DNA of 64,000 bases from CAVRQM01 sp965246915 (lineage in GTDB: Bacteria; Pseudomonadota; Alphaproteobacteria; Acetobacterales; Acetobacteraceae), in the NCBI GenBank assembly GCA_965246915.1, contig CBDFGB010000029.1, positions 124,001 through 188,000 of the forward strand. The letters run 5' to 3'. A model generated the notes under the pieces. It was not told where the DNA came from and searched no databases. It was given only the letters and a program-made list of their open reading frames with translations. Below are positions 18,116 to 25,992 of the stretch, piece after piece. A program made the position numbers and the translations under genes. How positions within the stretch are numbered: position 1 is the first letter of the stretch; the number at the start of each line of letters is the position of its first letter.

Positions 18116-19077
18116 CGGCGAGGGTCACATTCAGCCTGGCCGGCCCTGCATAGGGGGCAGGGCGGACGTGCTCCGGTGAGTCCGCTCTGATGCGGTCATG
18201 GCCGAGGTGGCCACGTCAAGCCCCGGCCACTGCGCGTTTATCGGAATATCGGCGTCTCAAATGCGATCGCCCTCCCCGTGTGGATTGCGCTGCAATTGAG
18301 ACCGACCGGGTTGGGGTCCAGCGTCCCGCGGCATCCGGATTTCGAGCGCCGTTCACGACCACGCATGTTTTTCATTTCGACATTGCAACAATATGGACGT
18401 GCGGAGGTGAGCGCTTCCAGCCAGTGGGCGAAAAGGTTCTCGGCCGGGAAGCAGGCCGGTCCCCGGCGCGATGCCAGGGTTGGCGACGGCCCCTAGGTCG
18501 GGCTAGCACCAAGGTCAATCTTGTGCGCCCCACCGACGCCTGCGTGGAAGGCGGCGGTGGGGCAGTGTCTGCGGGAGCGGCCTGGAAGGCCCTAGGACCG
18601 TAGGCCGCCGCGGCGCGGCCAAGTCCGGGTCGTCCGGAACGCCTGGCGGCGGGCAGAGGTGACGCAAAATCCGGTAGGGGCGCGGGCCGGGTGGTGTCGG
18701 GTTGAGCCAAACCGGGCTTCTTGGATTGCGCCACCACAGCGCCAAATTGTTTCACCAAGTGGCGGAGGTAGGGTCGGATCAGCCAGAGGACCAGTGGCGC
18801 GAGGCCCCATCGTCCGACCGCAGCGGCGGCGACGTCCTGCATCAGTCCTTCGATGATGAGGGCGAATCGTGCCGTGAGGTCGGGGGGAGGCTCGATGGAG
18901 GTGAGTGTAACGGTCACGAGTGGGTATATGACACGGAGAGCATGGGTTGCAAAGAAGAATCTGACGATGGGTATATCACGCACCGAGAACTCCCGGACCT
19001 TCACCCCTTGCCCTTCCGCCCGAGCGCGGCCCGCGCGCAACGGGGGAGGGTGAGGGTCGCGCCGCTCCGAGAGCCCC
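18116..19077. other. Gene-poor stretch of about 960 bases
   Basis: No confidently real gene is present between trxA and the SDR gene. At 18143-18163 a 7-bp stem (GCCCTGC with GCAGGGC) could be a weak terminator for trxA but has no T tract. The copies of tgggtatat at 18921-18929 and 18968-18976 form a short direct repeat in a locally AT-richer patch. Reading the minus strand, TTGCAA and TATACC 18 bases apart near 18935-18960 could be a promoter. Near 19005-19060 a C-rich then G-rich pair of arms forms an imperfect palindrome. The only candidate gene is the minus-strand ORF listed separately. Confidence 0.6.
18372..18917 (-). CDS. Possible hypothetical or decaying gene, Acetobacteraceae-like
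   Basis: From GTG 18917 the frame gives about 181 residues. The first half has an amphipathic pattern (ARFALIIEGL, then APLVLWLIRPYLRHLVKQF) that reminds me of a family of uncharacterised Acetobacteraceae proteins with RLRRLxxRFAAL-type helices, followed by a Pro/Arg-rich linker. The C-terminal half here is low-complexity Pro, Arg and Ala, and I do not see the conserved C-terminal end that I associate with that family. It may be a truncated remnant or no gene at all. The resemblance is from memory and was not searched. Confidence 0.3.
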   Translation of the reverse strand: MTVTLTSIEPPPDLTARFALIIEGLMQDVAAAAVGRWGLAPLVLWLIRPYLRHLVKQFGAVVAQSKKPGLAQPDTTRPAPLPDFASPLPAARRSGRPGLGRAAAAYGPRAFQAAPADTAPPPPSTQASVGRTRLTLVLARPRGRRQPWHRAGDRPASRPRTFSPTGWKRSPPHVHIVAMSK

Positions 19078-19812
19078 TCAGTAGGTCGCCCGTCCCCCGG
19101 AACAGTCGAACACCGCCCCGGTGCTGAACGACGCCTCGGGAGAGGCCAGCCAGCAGATCAGGCTCGCGATCTCATCCACCGTGCCGAAGCGACCGATCGG
19201 GATCTTGCTCAGCATGAAGTCGATATGCTGCTGCGTCATTTGGTCGAAGATCGGCGTGCGGACCGCGGCCGGGGTGACGCAGTTCACCCGGATCTCGGTC
19301 TTGGCCAGTTCCTTGCCGATCGACTTGGTCAGGCCGATGACCGCCGCCTTGCTGGCGGAGTAGGCGGGGGCGTTGGGATTGCCCTCCTTGCCGGCGATCG
19401 AGGCGATGTTGACGATCCGGCCATAGCCGCCGCGCAGCATGTGCGGCACGACGGCGCGATTGCAGTAGAAGATGCCGTTGACGTTGACGTCCATCACGCG
19501 CCGCCACGCATCGACCGGATACTCCCAGGTCGTGGTGTTCGGCCCGGTGATGCCGGCGCTGGCGACCAGGATGTCCAGCCCCCCGAGTGCCGCCACGGTC
19601 GCGTCGGCCGCCGCCTGCACCGCGTCGGCGTCGGCCAGATCCAGCGCATCGCGATGCGCGGCATCGGCTTTCGCGAGCCCCACCGCGTCGGCGTCCCAGA
19701 TCGCGACCTTCGCCCCCTCCCGCGCGAGGCGGGCGGCCACCGCCGCGCCAATCCCGGAGACACCGCCGGTGACCACCGCCACCCGGCCCGCAAAACGCCC
19801 ATCGTCGCTCAT
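19078..19812 (-). CDS. SDR family oxidoreductase
   Basis: A classical short-chain dehydrogenase of 244 residues. The cofactor motif TGGVSGIG is at residues 15-22, NAG-equivalent ASAGITG near 84-90, the catalytic Ser at about 138, Tyr151 and Lys155 (YSASK). The C-terminal half carries PAAVRTPIFDQM and the closing CSGG region. It resembles the FabG-like group that includes sugar and hydroxy-acid dehydrogenases; the substrate cannot be read from sequence. ATG 19812 has AAGGAG upstream at good spacing. It stands alone, with about 230 gene-free bases upstream and the gene-poor stretch downstream. Confidence 0.92.
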   Translation of the reverse strand: MSDDGRFAGRVAVVTGGVSGIGAAVAARLAREGAKVAIWDADAVGLAKADAAHRDALDLADADAVQAAADATVAALGGLDILVASAGITGPNTTTWEYPVDAWRRVMDVNVNGIFYCNRAVVPHMLRGGYGRIVNIASIAGKEGNPNAPAYSASKAAVIGLTKSIGKELAKTEIRVNCVTPAAVRTPIFDQMTQQHIDFMLSKIPIGRFGTVDEIASLICWLASPEASFSTGAVFDCSGGRATY

Positions 19813-20046
19813 GAAATCTCCTTGCACCACCAGCCGATCTTGCGATGGCTTCCTACCCCTTCCTCGGCGAATGCCGAGGATTCGCGCCGTTCGCGCTTGC
19901 AACGACATGACAGGCGTGGGTTGTCGGCCGTAGCCCGTGCTTGCGCGTCCTTGGGCGGCCGTCCTGATCGACGCCTGGGCCGACCAAGGTGGCATGTGGA
20001 CAGAACGATCAGTTGCCTCGCTTCAGCGAGACCGGGACATACCGCG

Positions 20047-20328
20047 TCAGGGGATGACCCGAACACCCTTCCAGAACGCCACGCGGTCGCGGATCTCCGC
20101 GGCGGCCGGTTTGGGGTCGGGGTAGTACCACACCGCGTCCGCGTTGGTCTTCCCGTCGACCGCCAGCGAGTAATAGTGCGCCGTGCCCTTCCACGGGCAG
20201 ACACTGGTATGCGTCGACTCCTGCACGAGATCGCGGCGCAGCGCGGCGGCGGGGAAGTAGGCGTTGCCCTCCACCGTCACGATGTCCTCGCTCTCGGCGA
20301 TCGTGGCTCCATTCCAGGTCGCTTTCAT
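20047..20328 (-). CDS. DUF427 domain protein
   Basis: A 93-residue single-domain protein with the DUF427 pattern: a TWNGATIAES start, GNAYFP, the conserved SVCPWKGTAHYYS segment around residues 42-54, then AVWYYPDP and VAFWKGVRV. The family is compact and beta-rich with no assigned reaction; the conserved Cys-Pro-Trp-Lys-Gly suggests a binding or active site. Its ATG overlaps the MarC stop as ATGA, so it is the last gene of the seven-gene minus-strand run that begins with trpB. Function unknown. Confidence 0.9.
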   Translation of the reverse strand: MKATWNGATIAESEDIVTVEGNAYFPAAALRRDLVQESTHTSVCPWKGTAHYYSLAVDGKTNADAVWYYPDPKPAAAEIRDRVAFWKGVRVIP

Positions 20329-21005
20329 GGCATCCCCTCCCTGTTTCGCAGCAGCGCGTCGATCACCAGCGCCACGCCGCCCACCCCGTTGATCATGATC
20401 TGCACGCCGACGCACAACAACAGGAAGGCCGACAAGCGTGAGATGATACGTTGGGCGGAGACCGACAAAAGCCTCGCGAGCCGGTCGGCCGACCAATACG
20501 TGGCCCAAATCAGCAGCCCCATCAGCAGGGCGGCAAGGCTCACGCCGCCATAGAACAGCAGCCGGTTCGCCCACGGGCCGGGGCGCTCCGCGCCCAGGGC
20601 GATGGCCACCGAGATGGTGCCCGGCCCGGTGGTCAGCGGCATCGTGAGCGGAAAGAACGCGCGGTCCATGACCGCACGGTCGGTGTCGCTCGCCTGCTCC
20701 TGCTTGCGGCTCTCCTTGCGCTCCGGCTGCAGCAGGAGTTCGAGAGCAGTGGAAATGATGACGATACCGCCGGCGACGCGCAGCGCCTCGATCGACACGC
20801 CGAAAAAATTCAGGATGGCCGCGCCGAACCACAGCGCGCCGAGCATGATGCTGGTTGAGTAGACCGCGACCCGGCCGGCGATGAGAACCCGCTCCGCACG
20901 GGTGAGGTCGCGGACCATCGCCTCGAAGATGAAGGCGATGGCGAACGGGTTCACGATGGAGAACAGCGCCGGGAAGGCGAGCAGAAAGGCGGCGAGCGTT
21001 CTCAA
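20325..21005 (-). CDS. MarC family integral membrane protein
   Basis: A membrane protein of 226 residues with six hydrophobic helices, in the NAAT/MarC family. The first helix has the family motif FSIVNPFAIAFIF, and the mid-loop has PLTMPLTTGPGTIS with the conserved Pro-Leu-Thr and Gly-Pro-Gly-Thr. Earlier links of MarC to multidrug resistance were withdrawn, and a transport role for neutral amino acids is known only for distant archaeal members. The start is TTG 21005, 15 bases after the acetyltransferase stop. A charged loop rich in Lys, Glu and Gln sits between helices 3 and 4. Confidence 0.9.
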   Translation of the reverse strand: MRTLAAFLLAFPALFSIVNPFAIAFIFEAMVRDLTRAERVLIAGRVAVYSTSIMLGALWFGAAILNFFGVSIEALRVAGGIVIISTALELLLQPERKESRKQEQASDTDRAVMDRAFFPLTMPLTTGPGTISVAIALGAERPGPWANRLLFYGGVSLAALLMGLLIWATYWSADRLARLLSVSAQRIISRLSAFLLLCVGVQIMINGVGGVALVIDALLRNREGMP

Positions 21006-21020
21006 GTCGCGGGTCGCGAC

Positions 21021-21458
21021 CTAAAGCTTGTAACGATAGACGATGAAGCCGGAATTCTCCGCGATCTTGTCGTACAGCGTCCGCGCGGTCGCGTTCGTCT
21101 CGTGCGTCAACCAATACATCCTGTCGGCGCCGTCCATCCGCGCGGCCCCGGCCACGGCCTCGATCAGCGCGCGGGCGACGCCGCGACCGCGCGCCGCCTC
21201 ATCAGTGAACAGATCCTGGAGATAGCATGTGGGCGCGGCCGACCAGCCGTGTTCGTGATACAGATAATGCGTGAGGCCGATCATCCGCCCCTGTTCGTCG
21301 CGGGCGGCGAAGCCGTGCATGCGCCCGTCATGTAGCCGGCCCCAGGTGTGGTCGTATTGCGCGGCCGACAATTCCGTTTTGTAGAATGCCAGATATTGCC
21401 GCCAGAGATCGGCCCAGCGAGGGAAATCGGCCGCCTCGAAGCGCGTGATCGTCGTCAT
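21021..21458 (-). CDS. GNAT family N-acetyltransferase
   Basis: A GNAT-fold acyltransferase of about 145 residues. The acetyl-CoA binding loop DEAARGRGVARALIEAV is at about residues 88-104, preceded by CYLQDLFT and followed by MYWLTHETNATARTLYDKI, which matches the YdfJ-like or histone-acetyltransferase-like GNATs of alphaproteobacteria. The acceptor is unknown. Three ATG codons follow a GGGGAG site; the last (21458) has the best spacing, while the ATG at 21491 overlaps the folC stop as ATGA and is the alternative. The folC junction carries a perfect 9-bp hairpin. Confidence 0.88.
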   Translation of the reverse strand: MTTITRFEAADFPRWADLWRQYLAFYKTELSAAQYDHTWGRLHDGRMHGFAARDEQGRMIGLTHYLYHEHGWSAAPTCYLQDLFTDEAARGRGVARALIEAVAGAARMDGADRMYWLTHETNATARTLYDKIAENSGFIVYRYKL

Positions 21459-21471
21459 CATCATCTCCCCC

Positions 21472-21494
21472 GGCATGATCCTTTCGATCATGCC
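21472..21494. repeat. Perfect 9-bp inverted repeat at the folC-GNAT junction
   Basis: Arms GGCATGATC (21472-21480) and GATCATGCC (21486-21494) enclose the 5-base loop CTTTC. The repeat covers the folC stop codon and one candidate start of the acetyltransferase gene. There is no T tract, so an attenuator or mRNA-stability hairpin is more plausible than a terminator. Confidence 0.6.
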
Positions 21495-22807
21495 TCACCC
21501 GACCCAAGATCGCTCCCGCCTTGCGCGTCGGCCCGCAGTACCACGCCGGCCAGATATAGGCTGCCGCAGATCAGCACCCGCCCCGGCGGCGCGCCAGACC
21601 CCGCGATCCGGCGGAGCGCGTCGGCCACCGTGGGACCAGGCCGGGCGCGGCCGCCGGACGCGGCCACGATCGCCTCGGGCACGACGGCCAGATGCTGACC
21701 CGGCTCGGCGACCGCCCAGACGGTCCGCGCATGCGGCAGCAACGGCGCGAGAAAACTCGCCGGGTCCTTTGTCTGTTTCATGCCAATAATGAGATCGGTG
21801 GGCCGGTCGCGCCATGTCGAAAGGTGCCTGGCCAGGACCGAGGCCGCGCCCTCGTTGTGGCCGCCGTCCAGCCAAAGCTGCCAACCCTCCGGCAGTGTCG
21901 CGGCCAGGGCACCCGACAGGCGTTGCAGCCGCGCGGGCCATTGCGCGGTGGTAAGGCCGCGCCGGAGCGCCGCGTCCGGCAGCACGAGGGAGGCCGCGCG
22001 CAGGCTGGCCACCGCGATCCCGGCGTTGTCGTGCTGATGCTCGCCGAGCAACGACGGGCGCGGGAGGTCGAGCGAGCCGGACGCATCGGCGAAGCGCAGG
22101 CCGTCGACGACCGGCGCGATGGACCAGTCGCGGTCGCGCGCCAGAAGCCGCGCGCCGACCGCGTCGGCCCTCGCCTGCAACACCGCGAGGACTTCCGGCC
22201 GCTGCGATCCGGTGACGCCGACCGTGCCGGGCTTGAGGATGCCGGCCTTCTCGCCGGCGATCTGTTCGATCGTGTCGCCGAGGAATTCCCGGTGGTCGAT
22301 CGAAATGGATGTGATGGCGCAGGCGGCCGGTGGGGGGATGACGTTGGTGGCATCCCCGCGGCCGCCCAGCCCGACCTCCAGCACGCACAGATCGGCCGGC
22401 GTGCCGGCGAACAGGACGAAGGTCGCCGCGGTCATCAACTCGAACACGGTGATCGGCGCGCCGTCGTTGACCGTTTCGATCGCCTCCAGCGTGGCGGCCA
22501 GCGCGTCCTCGGTGACCAGTTCGCCGGCAATGCGGATGCGTTCGTTGAACGACACCAGATGCGGCGAGGTGAACACATGCGCGGTCATGCCGGACGCCTC
22601 GGCCATGGCGCGCAGGAACGCGCAGGTGCTGCCCTTGCCGTTGGTGCCGGCGACGTGGACGACCGGCGGCAGCCGGCGCTCGGGATGATCGAGCCGGGCC
22701 AACAGCGCCCGCAACCGATCGAGCGTGAGGTCGATGAGGCGCGGATGCAGCCCGTGCAGCCGGGCGACCAGGCTGTCGAACCGGCCGCCCGGCGGCATGT
22801 CGTTCAT
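21488..22807 (-). CDS. folC: Bifunctional folylpolyglutamate/dihydrofolate synthase
   Basis: A Mur-ligase-type enzyme of 439 residues that adds glutamate to dihydropteroate and folates. The ATP loop VAGTNGKGST is at residues 52-61. TSPHLVSFNERIRI supplies the family's substrate loop, and a GLGGRGDATNV segment near 146-156 and HREFLG complete the ligase core. The start ATG 22807 has no strong ribosome site; an internal Met at residue 4 is the only close alternative. The gene follows accD by 6 bases and precedes the acetyltransferase, and accD-folC is a conserved alphaproteobacterial pair behind trpBA. Confidence 0.96.
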   Translation of the reverse strand: MNDMPPGGRFDSLVARLHGLHPRLIDLTLDRLRALLARLDHPERRLPPVVHVAGTNGKGSTCAFLRAMAEASGMTAHVFTSPHLVSFNERIRIAGELVTEDALAATLEAIETVNDGAPITVFELMTAATFVLFAGTPADLCVLEVGLGGRGDATNVIPPPAACAITSISIDHREFLGDTIEQIAGEKAGILKPGTVGVTGSQRPEVLAVLQARADAVGARLLARDRDWSIAPVVDGLRFADASGSLDLPRPSLLGEHQHDNAGIAVASLRAASLVLPDAALRRGLTTAQWPARLQRLSGALAATLPEGWQLWLDGGHNEGAASVLARHLSTWRDRPTDLIIGMKQTKDPASFLAPLLPHARTVWAVAEPGQHLAVVPEAIVAASGGRARPGPTVADALRRIAGSGAPPGRVLICGSLYLAGVVLRADAQGGSDLGSGEA

Positions 22808-22813
22808 CGGGAC

Positions 22814-23725
22814 CTAGGTCGGTTCGACTTCGGCAAGTTCCGGCTCTGCCGGCAGCGGATCGACGATCGGCTTCGGGTCGCGCGCGATCAGGATGTCGAT
22901 GATGCGCGCGAGCGTGGCCGCCAGCTCGGTCCGCTTGACCACGAGGTCGAGGATGCCGTGCTCATGCAAATATTCGGCGCGCTGGAATCCCTCCGGCAAT
23001 TTCTCGCGCACCGTCTGTTCGATGACGCGGGCCCCCGCGAAGCCGATCAGCGCGCCGGGCTCCGCGATCTGGATGTCGCCCAGCATCGCGAAGCTCGCGG
23101 TGACACCGCCGGTCGTGGGATCGCACAGCACGGTGACGAAAGGCAGGTTCGCCTGCTTGACCATGCGTGCGGCGATGATCGAGCGCGGCATCTGCATGAG
23201 GCTGATGGCACCCTCCTGCATCCGCGCCCCGCCCGAGGCGGTGAAGACGATCAGCGGCGCCTCTTGCAGAACGGCGAGCTTGGCGGCCGCGACCAGGCCC
23301 TCGCCGACGGCGGCGCCCATCGAGCCGGCCATGAAGTCAAAATCCATGATCGCGACGACCGCCTTGTGGCCGCCGATCATTCCGTGCGCGACGGTGATGG
23401 CGTCGTCGGCGTGCGTCTTGTCGCGATAGGTCTTGAGCCGGTCGGTGTATTTCTGGCTGTCGCGGAAGCGTAGCGGGTCGACCGGCACCTTGCCGAGTTC
23501 GATGCGGGTGTGGGCGGCCTCGTCGAACGTCCAGGCCAGGCGCTCGGCGACCTTCGGGCGGAGATGGAAGCCGCAATGGGTGCAGACCTTGCGGTTTCGT
23601 TCCAGTTCGGTGTGGAACAGCATCTGCTGGCACGACGGGCACTGCACCCAGAGATTCTCGGGGACGTCGCGGCGGCCCAGCAGGGTGCGGATGCGCGGGC
23701 GCACATATTCGGTGATCCAGCTCAT
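22814..23725 (-). CDS. accD: Acetyl-CoA carboxylase carboxyltransferase subunit beta
   Basis: The beta half of the carboxyltransferase that makes malonyl-CoA for fatty acid synthesis, working with AccA. The N-terminal zinc ribbon has Cys29, Cys32, Cys48 and Cys51. The crotonase-like fold shows GSMGAAVGE and TASGGARMQEG at the CoA and oxyanion sites, and DPTTGGVTASFAMLGD further on. The 303-residue length is typical. It lies 10 bases after trpA, in the usual alphaproteobacterial order trpB-trpA-accD-folC. The C-terminal tail is short and acidic. Confidence 0.97.
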   Translation of the reverse strand: MSWITEYVRPRIRTLLGRRDVPENLWVQCPSCQQMLFHTELERNRKVCTHCGFHLRPKVAERLAWTFDEAAHTRIELGKVPVDPLRFRDSQKYTDRLKTYRDKTHADDAITVAHGMIGGHKAVVAIMDFDFMAGSMGAAVGEGLVAAAKLAVLQEAPLIVFTASGGARMQEGAISLMQMPRSIIAARMVKQANLPFVTVLCDPTTGGVTASFAMLGDIQIAEPGALIGFAGARVIEQTVREKLPEGFQRAEYLHEHGILDLVVKRTELAATLARIIDILIARDPKPIVDPLPAEPELAEVEPT

Positions 23726-23735
23726 GCGGAGGTCC

Positions 23736-24563
23736 TCAGGCCGGGACGCGGGCGTGGCGGACCGCGTCGGCCAGCGCGCGAACCTGGGCGAGGACCGCGG
23801 GAACCGTCGCCGCCGTGGCGCGGCCGCGATCCAGGGTGCCGGCGAGCGTTTCGATCAGTGCCGAGGCGACGACGGCGGCATCGGCGAGCTGCACCGCCTC
23901 TGCCGCCTGGGCCGGGCTGCGCACGCCGAAACCGATGGCGATCGGCAGGGCGGTGGCGGCGCGCACGCGCGGGATGGCGGCGCGCAAGTCGGCGAAACTG
24001 GCGCTGCGCGTGCCGGTGATGCCGGTGATGGAGACGTAATAGACGAAGCCGGAGCTGCCGTTCAGCACCTTTGGCAACCGCGTGTCGTCGGTGGTGGGGG
24101 CCACCAGGCGGATCACGTCGAGGCCGTGCGCGCCGGCGTGGGGCAGCAGCAGGTCGGCTTCCTCGCTGGGGAGGTCCACGACGATCAGCCCGTCCACGCC
24201 GGCGGCCGCCGCGTCGGCGCAGAATCTTTCTTCCCCATAGGAGGAGACGGGGTTGAGGTAGCCCATCAGCACGATCGGGGTGTCGCGATCGAGTTCGCGA
24301 AACGTCGCGACCATGGCGAGCGTGCCGGCCAGCGTGGCACCGGCGGCGAGGCCGCGCTGTCCGGCCGCCTGGATGATCGGCCCGTCGGCCATCGGATCGG
24401 TGAACGGCATCCCGATTTCGATCAGGTCCGCCCCGGCGTCCGCCATGCCGGCCAAGAGTGCGGCCGAGGTGGCGAGATCCGGGTCGTACGCTTCGAGGAA
24501 CGGGATCAGCGCGCCGCGTCCTTCGTGGCGAAGAGTGGCGAAGCGGGCGGCGATACGGCTCAC
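23736..24563 (-). CDS. trpA: Tryptophan synthase subunit alpha
   Basis: A TIM-barrel lyase of 275 residues that cleaves indole-3-glycerol phosphate and channels indole to TrpB. The catalytic Glu49 sits in LIEIGMPFTDPMADGP, with Asp60 as the partner acid; SITGITGTR is the phosphate-binding loop. GTG 24563 overlaps the trpB stop as GTGA, the expected coupled junction for these two subunits. The frame is open further upstream through trpB, but the TrpA homology begins at this GTG (SRIAARFATL). Confidence 0.96.
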   Translation of the reverse strand: MSRIAARFATLRHEGRGALIPFLEAYDPDLATSAALLAGMADAGADLIEIGMPFTDPMADGPIIQAAGQRGLAAGATLAGTLAMVATFRELDRDTPIVLMGYLNPVSSYGEERFCADAAAAGVDGLIVVDLPSEEADLLLPHAGAHGLDVIRLVAPTTDDTRLPKVLNGSSGFVYYVSITGITGTRSASFADLRAAIPRVRAATALPIAIGFGVRSPAQAAEAVQLADAAVVASALIETLAGTLDRGRATAATVPAVLAQVRALADAVRHARVPA

Positions 24564-25783
24564 AACGTCACCCCGAGCGCCTCGGCCACGGTGAAAATGT
24601 CCTTGTCGCCGCGGCCGCACAGATTCATCAGGATGATCGCGCCGGCCGGCATGGCGGGCGCGATCTTCGCCACATGGGCGATCGCGTGTGCCGGCTCCAG
24701 CGCCGGAATGATTCCCTCGGTGCGGGTGCAGAGCTGGAACGCGGAAAGCGCCTCGTCGTCGGTCGCCGAGACGTATTCGACGCGAGAAATGTCGTGCAGC
24801 CAGGAGTGCTCCGGACCGATGCCGGGGTAGTCCAGGCCCGCGGAAATGGAATGCGCCTCGGTGATCTGGCCGTCGTCGTCCTGCAGCAAATAGGTGCGGT
24901 TGCCATGCAGCACGCCAGGGCGGCCGCGCGAGAGGCTGGCCGCGGTCTTGCCGCTGTCGAGCCCGTGGCCCGCCGCCTCGACCCCGATCAGCCGCACCGA
25001 GGCATCGTCGAGGAACGGGTGGAACAGGCCCATCGCGTTGGAGCCGCCACCGATGCAGGCGACCGCCACGTCGGGCAGCCGGCCTTCCGCCTCGTGGAGC
25101 TGGGCTTTGGCTTCCTCGCCGATGACGCTTTGGAAATCTCGGACCATCATGGGGTACGGGTGCGGGCCGGCGACGGTGCCGATCAGGTAGTAAGTGTCCG
25201 ACACGTTGGCGACCCAATAGCGCAGCGCCTCGTTCATCGCGTCCTTGAGCGTGCCAGCCCCGGCGGTGACCGCGCGGACCTCGGCACCCAGAAGCTTCAT
25301 GCGGAACACGTTGGGCTTCTGCCGCTCGACGTCGGTGGCGCCCATGAAGATCGTGCACGGCAGGCCGAACAGCGCGCAGACGGTGGCGGTGGCGACCCCG
25401 TGCTGACCGGCCCCGGTCTCGGCGATGATGCGGGTCTTGTTCATGCGGCGGGCGAGCAGGATCTGGCCCATGCAGGAGTTGATCTTGTGCGCGCCGGTAT
25501 GGTTCAGCTCGTCGCGCTTGAAGTAGACCTTCGCGCCCCCGAGTTCGCGGGTCAGCCGCTCGGCGAACCACAGCGGGCTGGGCCGGCCGACGTAGTCCTT
25601 CAGATATCGGTCGAGTTCGGGCTGGAAGGCGGGGTCGGCCTGGGCGGCGCGGTAGGCGGCCTCGACCTCCAGCACCAGCGGCATGAGCGTCTCCGCCACG
25701 AACCGCCCGCCGAACGTGCCGAACCGGCCTCGCTCGTCGGGGCCCTGACGCAGGGTGTTGGGGCGAGGGATAGGTGCGTTCAA
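24560..25783 (-). CDS. trpB: Tryptophan synthase subunit beta
   Basis: The PLP enzyme that joins indole and serine to make tryptophan. The PLP lysine is Lys100 in NHTGAHKIN, the catalytic Glu is in ETGAGQHG near residue 122, and the phosphate-binding CIGGGSNAMG follows near 250. The 407-residue protein matches TrpB1, the TrpA-partner type. The start is TTG 25783, supported by GGAGG 6 nt upstream. No trpF precedes it here. It begins a seven-gene minus-strand run: trpB, trpA, accD, folC, GNAT, marC, DUF427. Confidence 0.97.
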   Translation of the reverse strand: MNAPIPRPNTLRQGPDERGRFGTFGGRFVAETLMPLVLEVEAAYRAAQADPAFQPELDRYLKDYVGRPSPLWFAERLTRELGGAKVYFKRDELNHTGAHKINSCMGQILLARRMNKTRIIAETGAGQHGVATATVCALFGLPCTIFMGATDVERQKPNVFRMKLLGAEVRAVTAGAGTLKDAMNEALRYWVANVSDTYYLIGTVAGPHPYPMMVRDFQSVIGEEAKAQLHEAEGRLPDVAVACIGGGSNAMGLFHPFLDDASVRLIGVEAAGHGLDSGKTAASLSRGRPGVLHGNRTYLLQDDDGQITEAHSISAGLDYPGIGPEHSWLHDISRVEYVSATDDEALSAFQLCTRTEGIIPALEPAHAIAHVAKIAPAMPAGAIILMNLCGRGDKDIFTVAEALGVTL

Positions 25784-25789
25784 GACGGG

Positions 25790-25794
25790 CCTCC
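25790..25794 (-). promoter_or_regulatory. Strong ribosome binding site deciding the trpB TTG start
   Basis: GGAGG on the minus strand lies 6 nt upstream of TTG 25783. No ATG or GTG nearby has comparable support, so this motif fixes the start of trpB. Confidence 0.7.
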
Positions 25795-25992
25795 GGACAA
25801 GCGCCGAGGTGTAGCGCAGGGGCGGGGCGGGGCCAACACGGGGGGCGTCAACCGGCGTTGTCGAGTGGGCGACTGTGGACGCTCGGGTAGGGGTTTCGCC
25901 GATATCTGCATGTCAGGAGCCATCTTGCGCGCAGACGTCTGGAATTTGCGGGGGGAGACGAGGTCGTCGCGGCGCGCGCCGAGAGTGCTTCT

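Noticed and set aside
18143..18163. Hairpin after trxA considered as a terminator.
   Set aside because: No T tract follows, so it is listed only as a possible weak structure.
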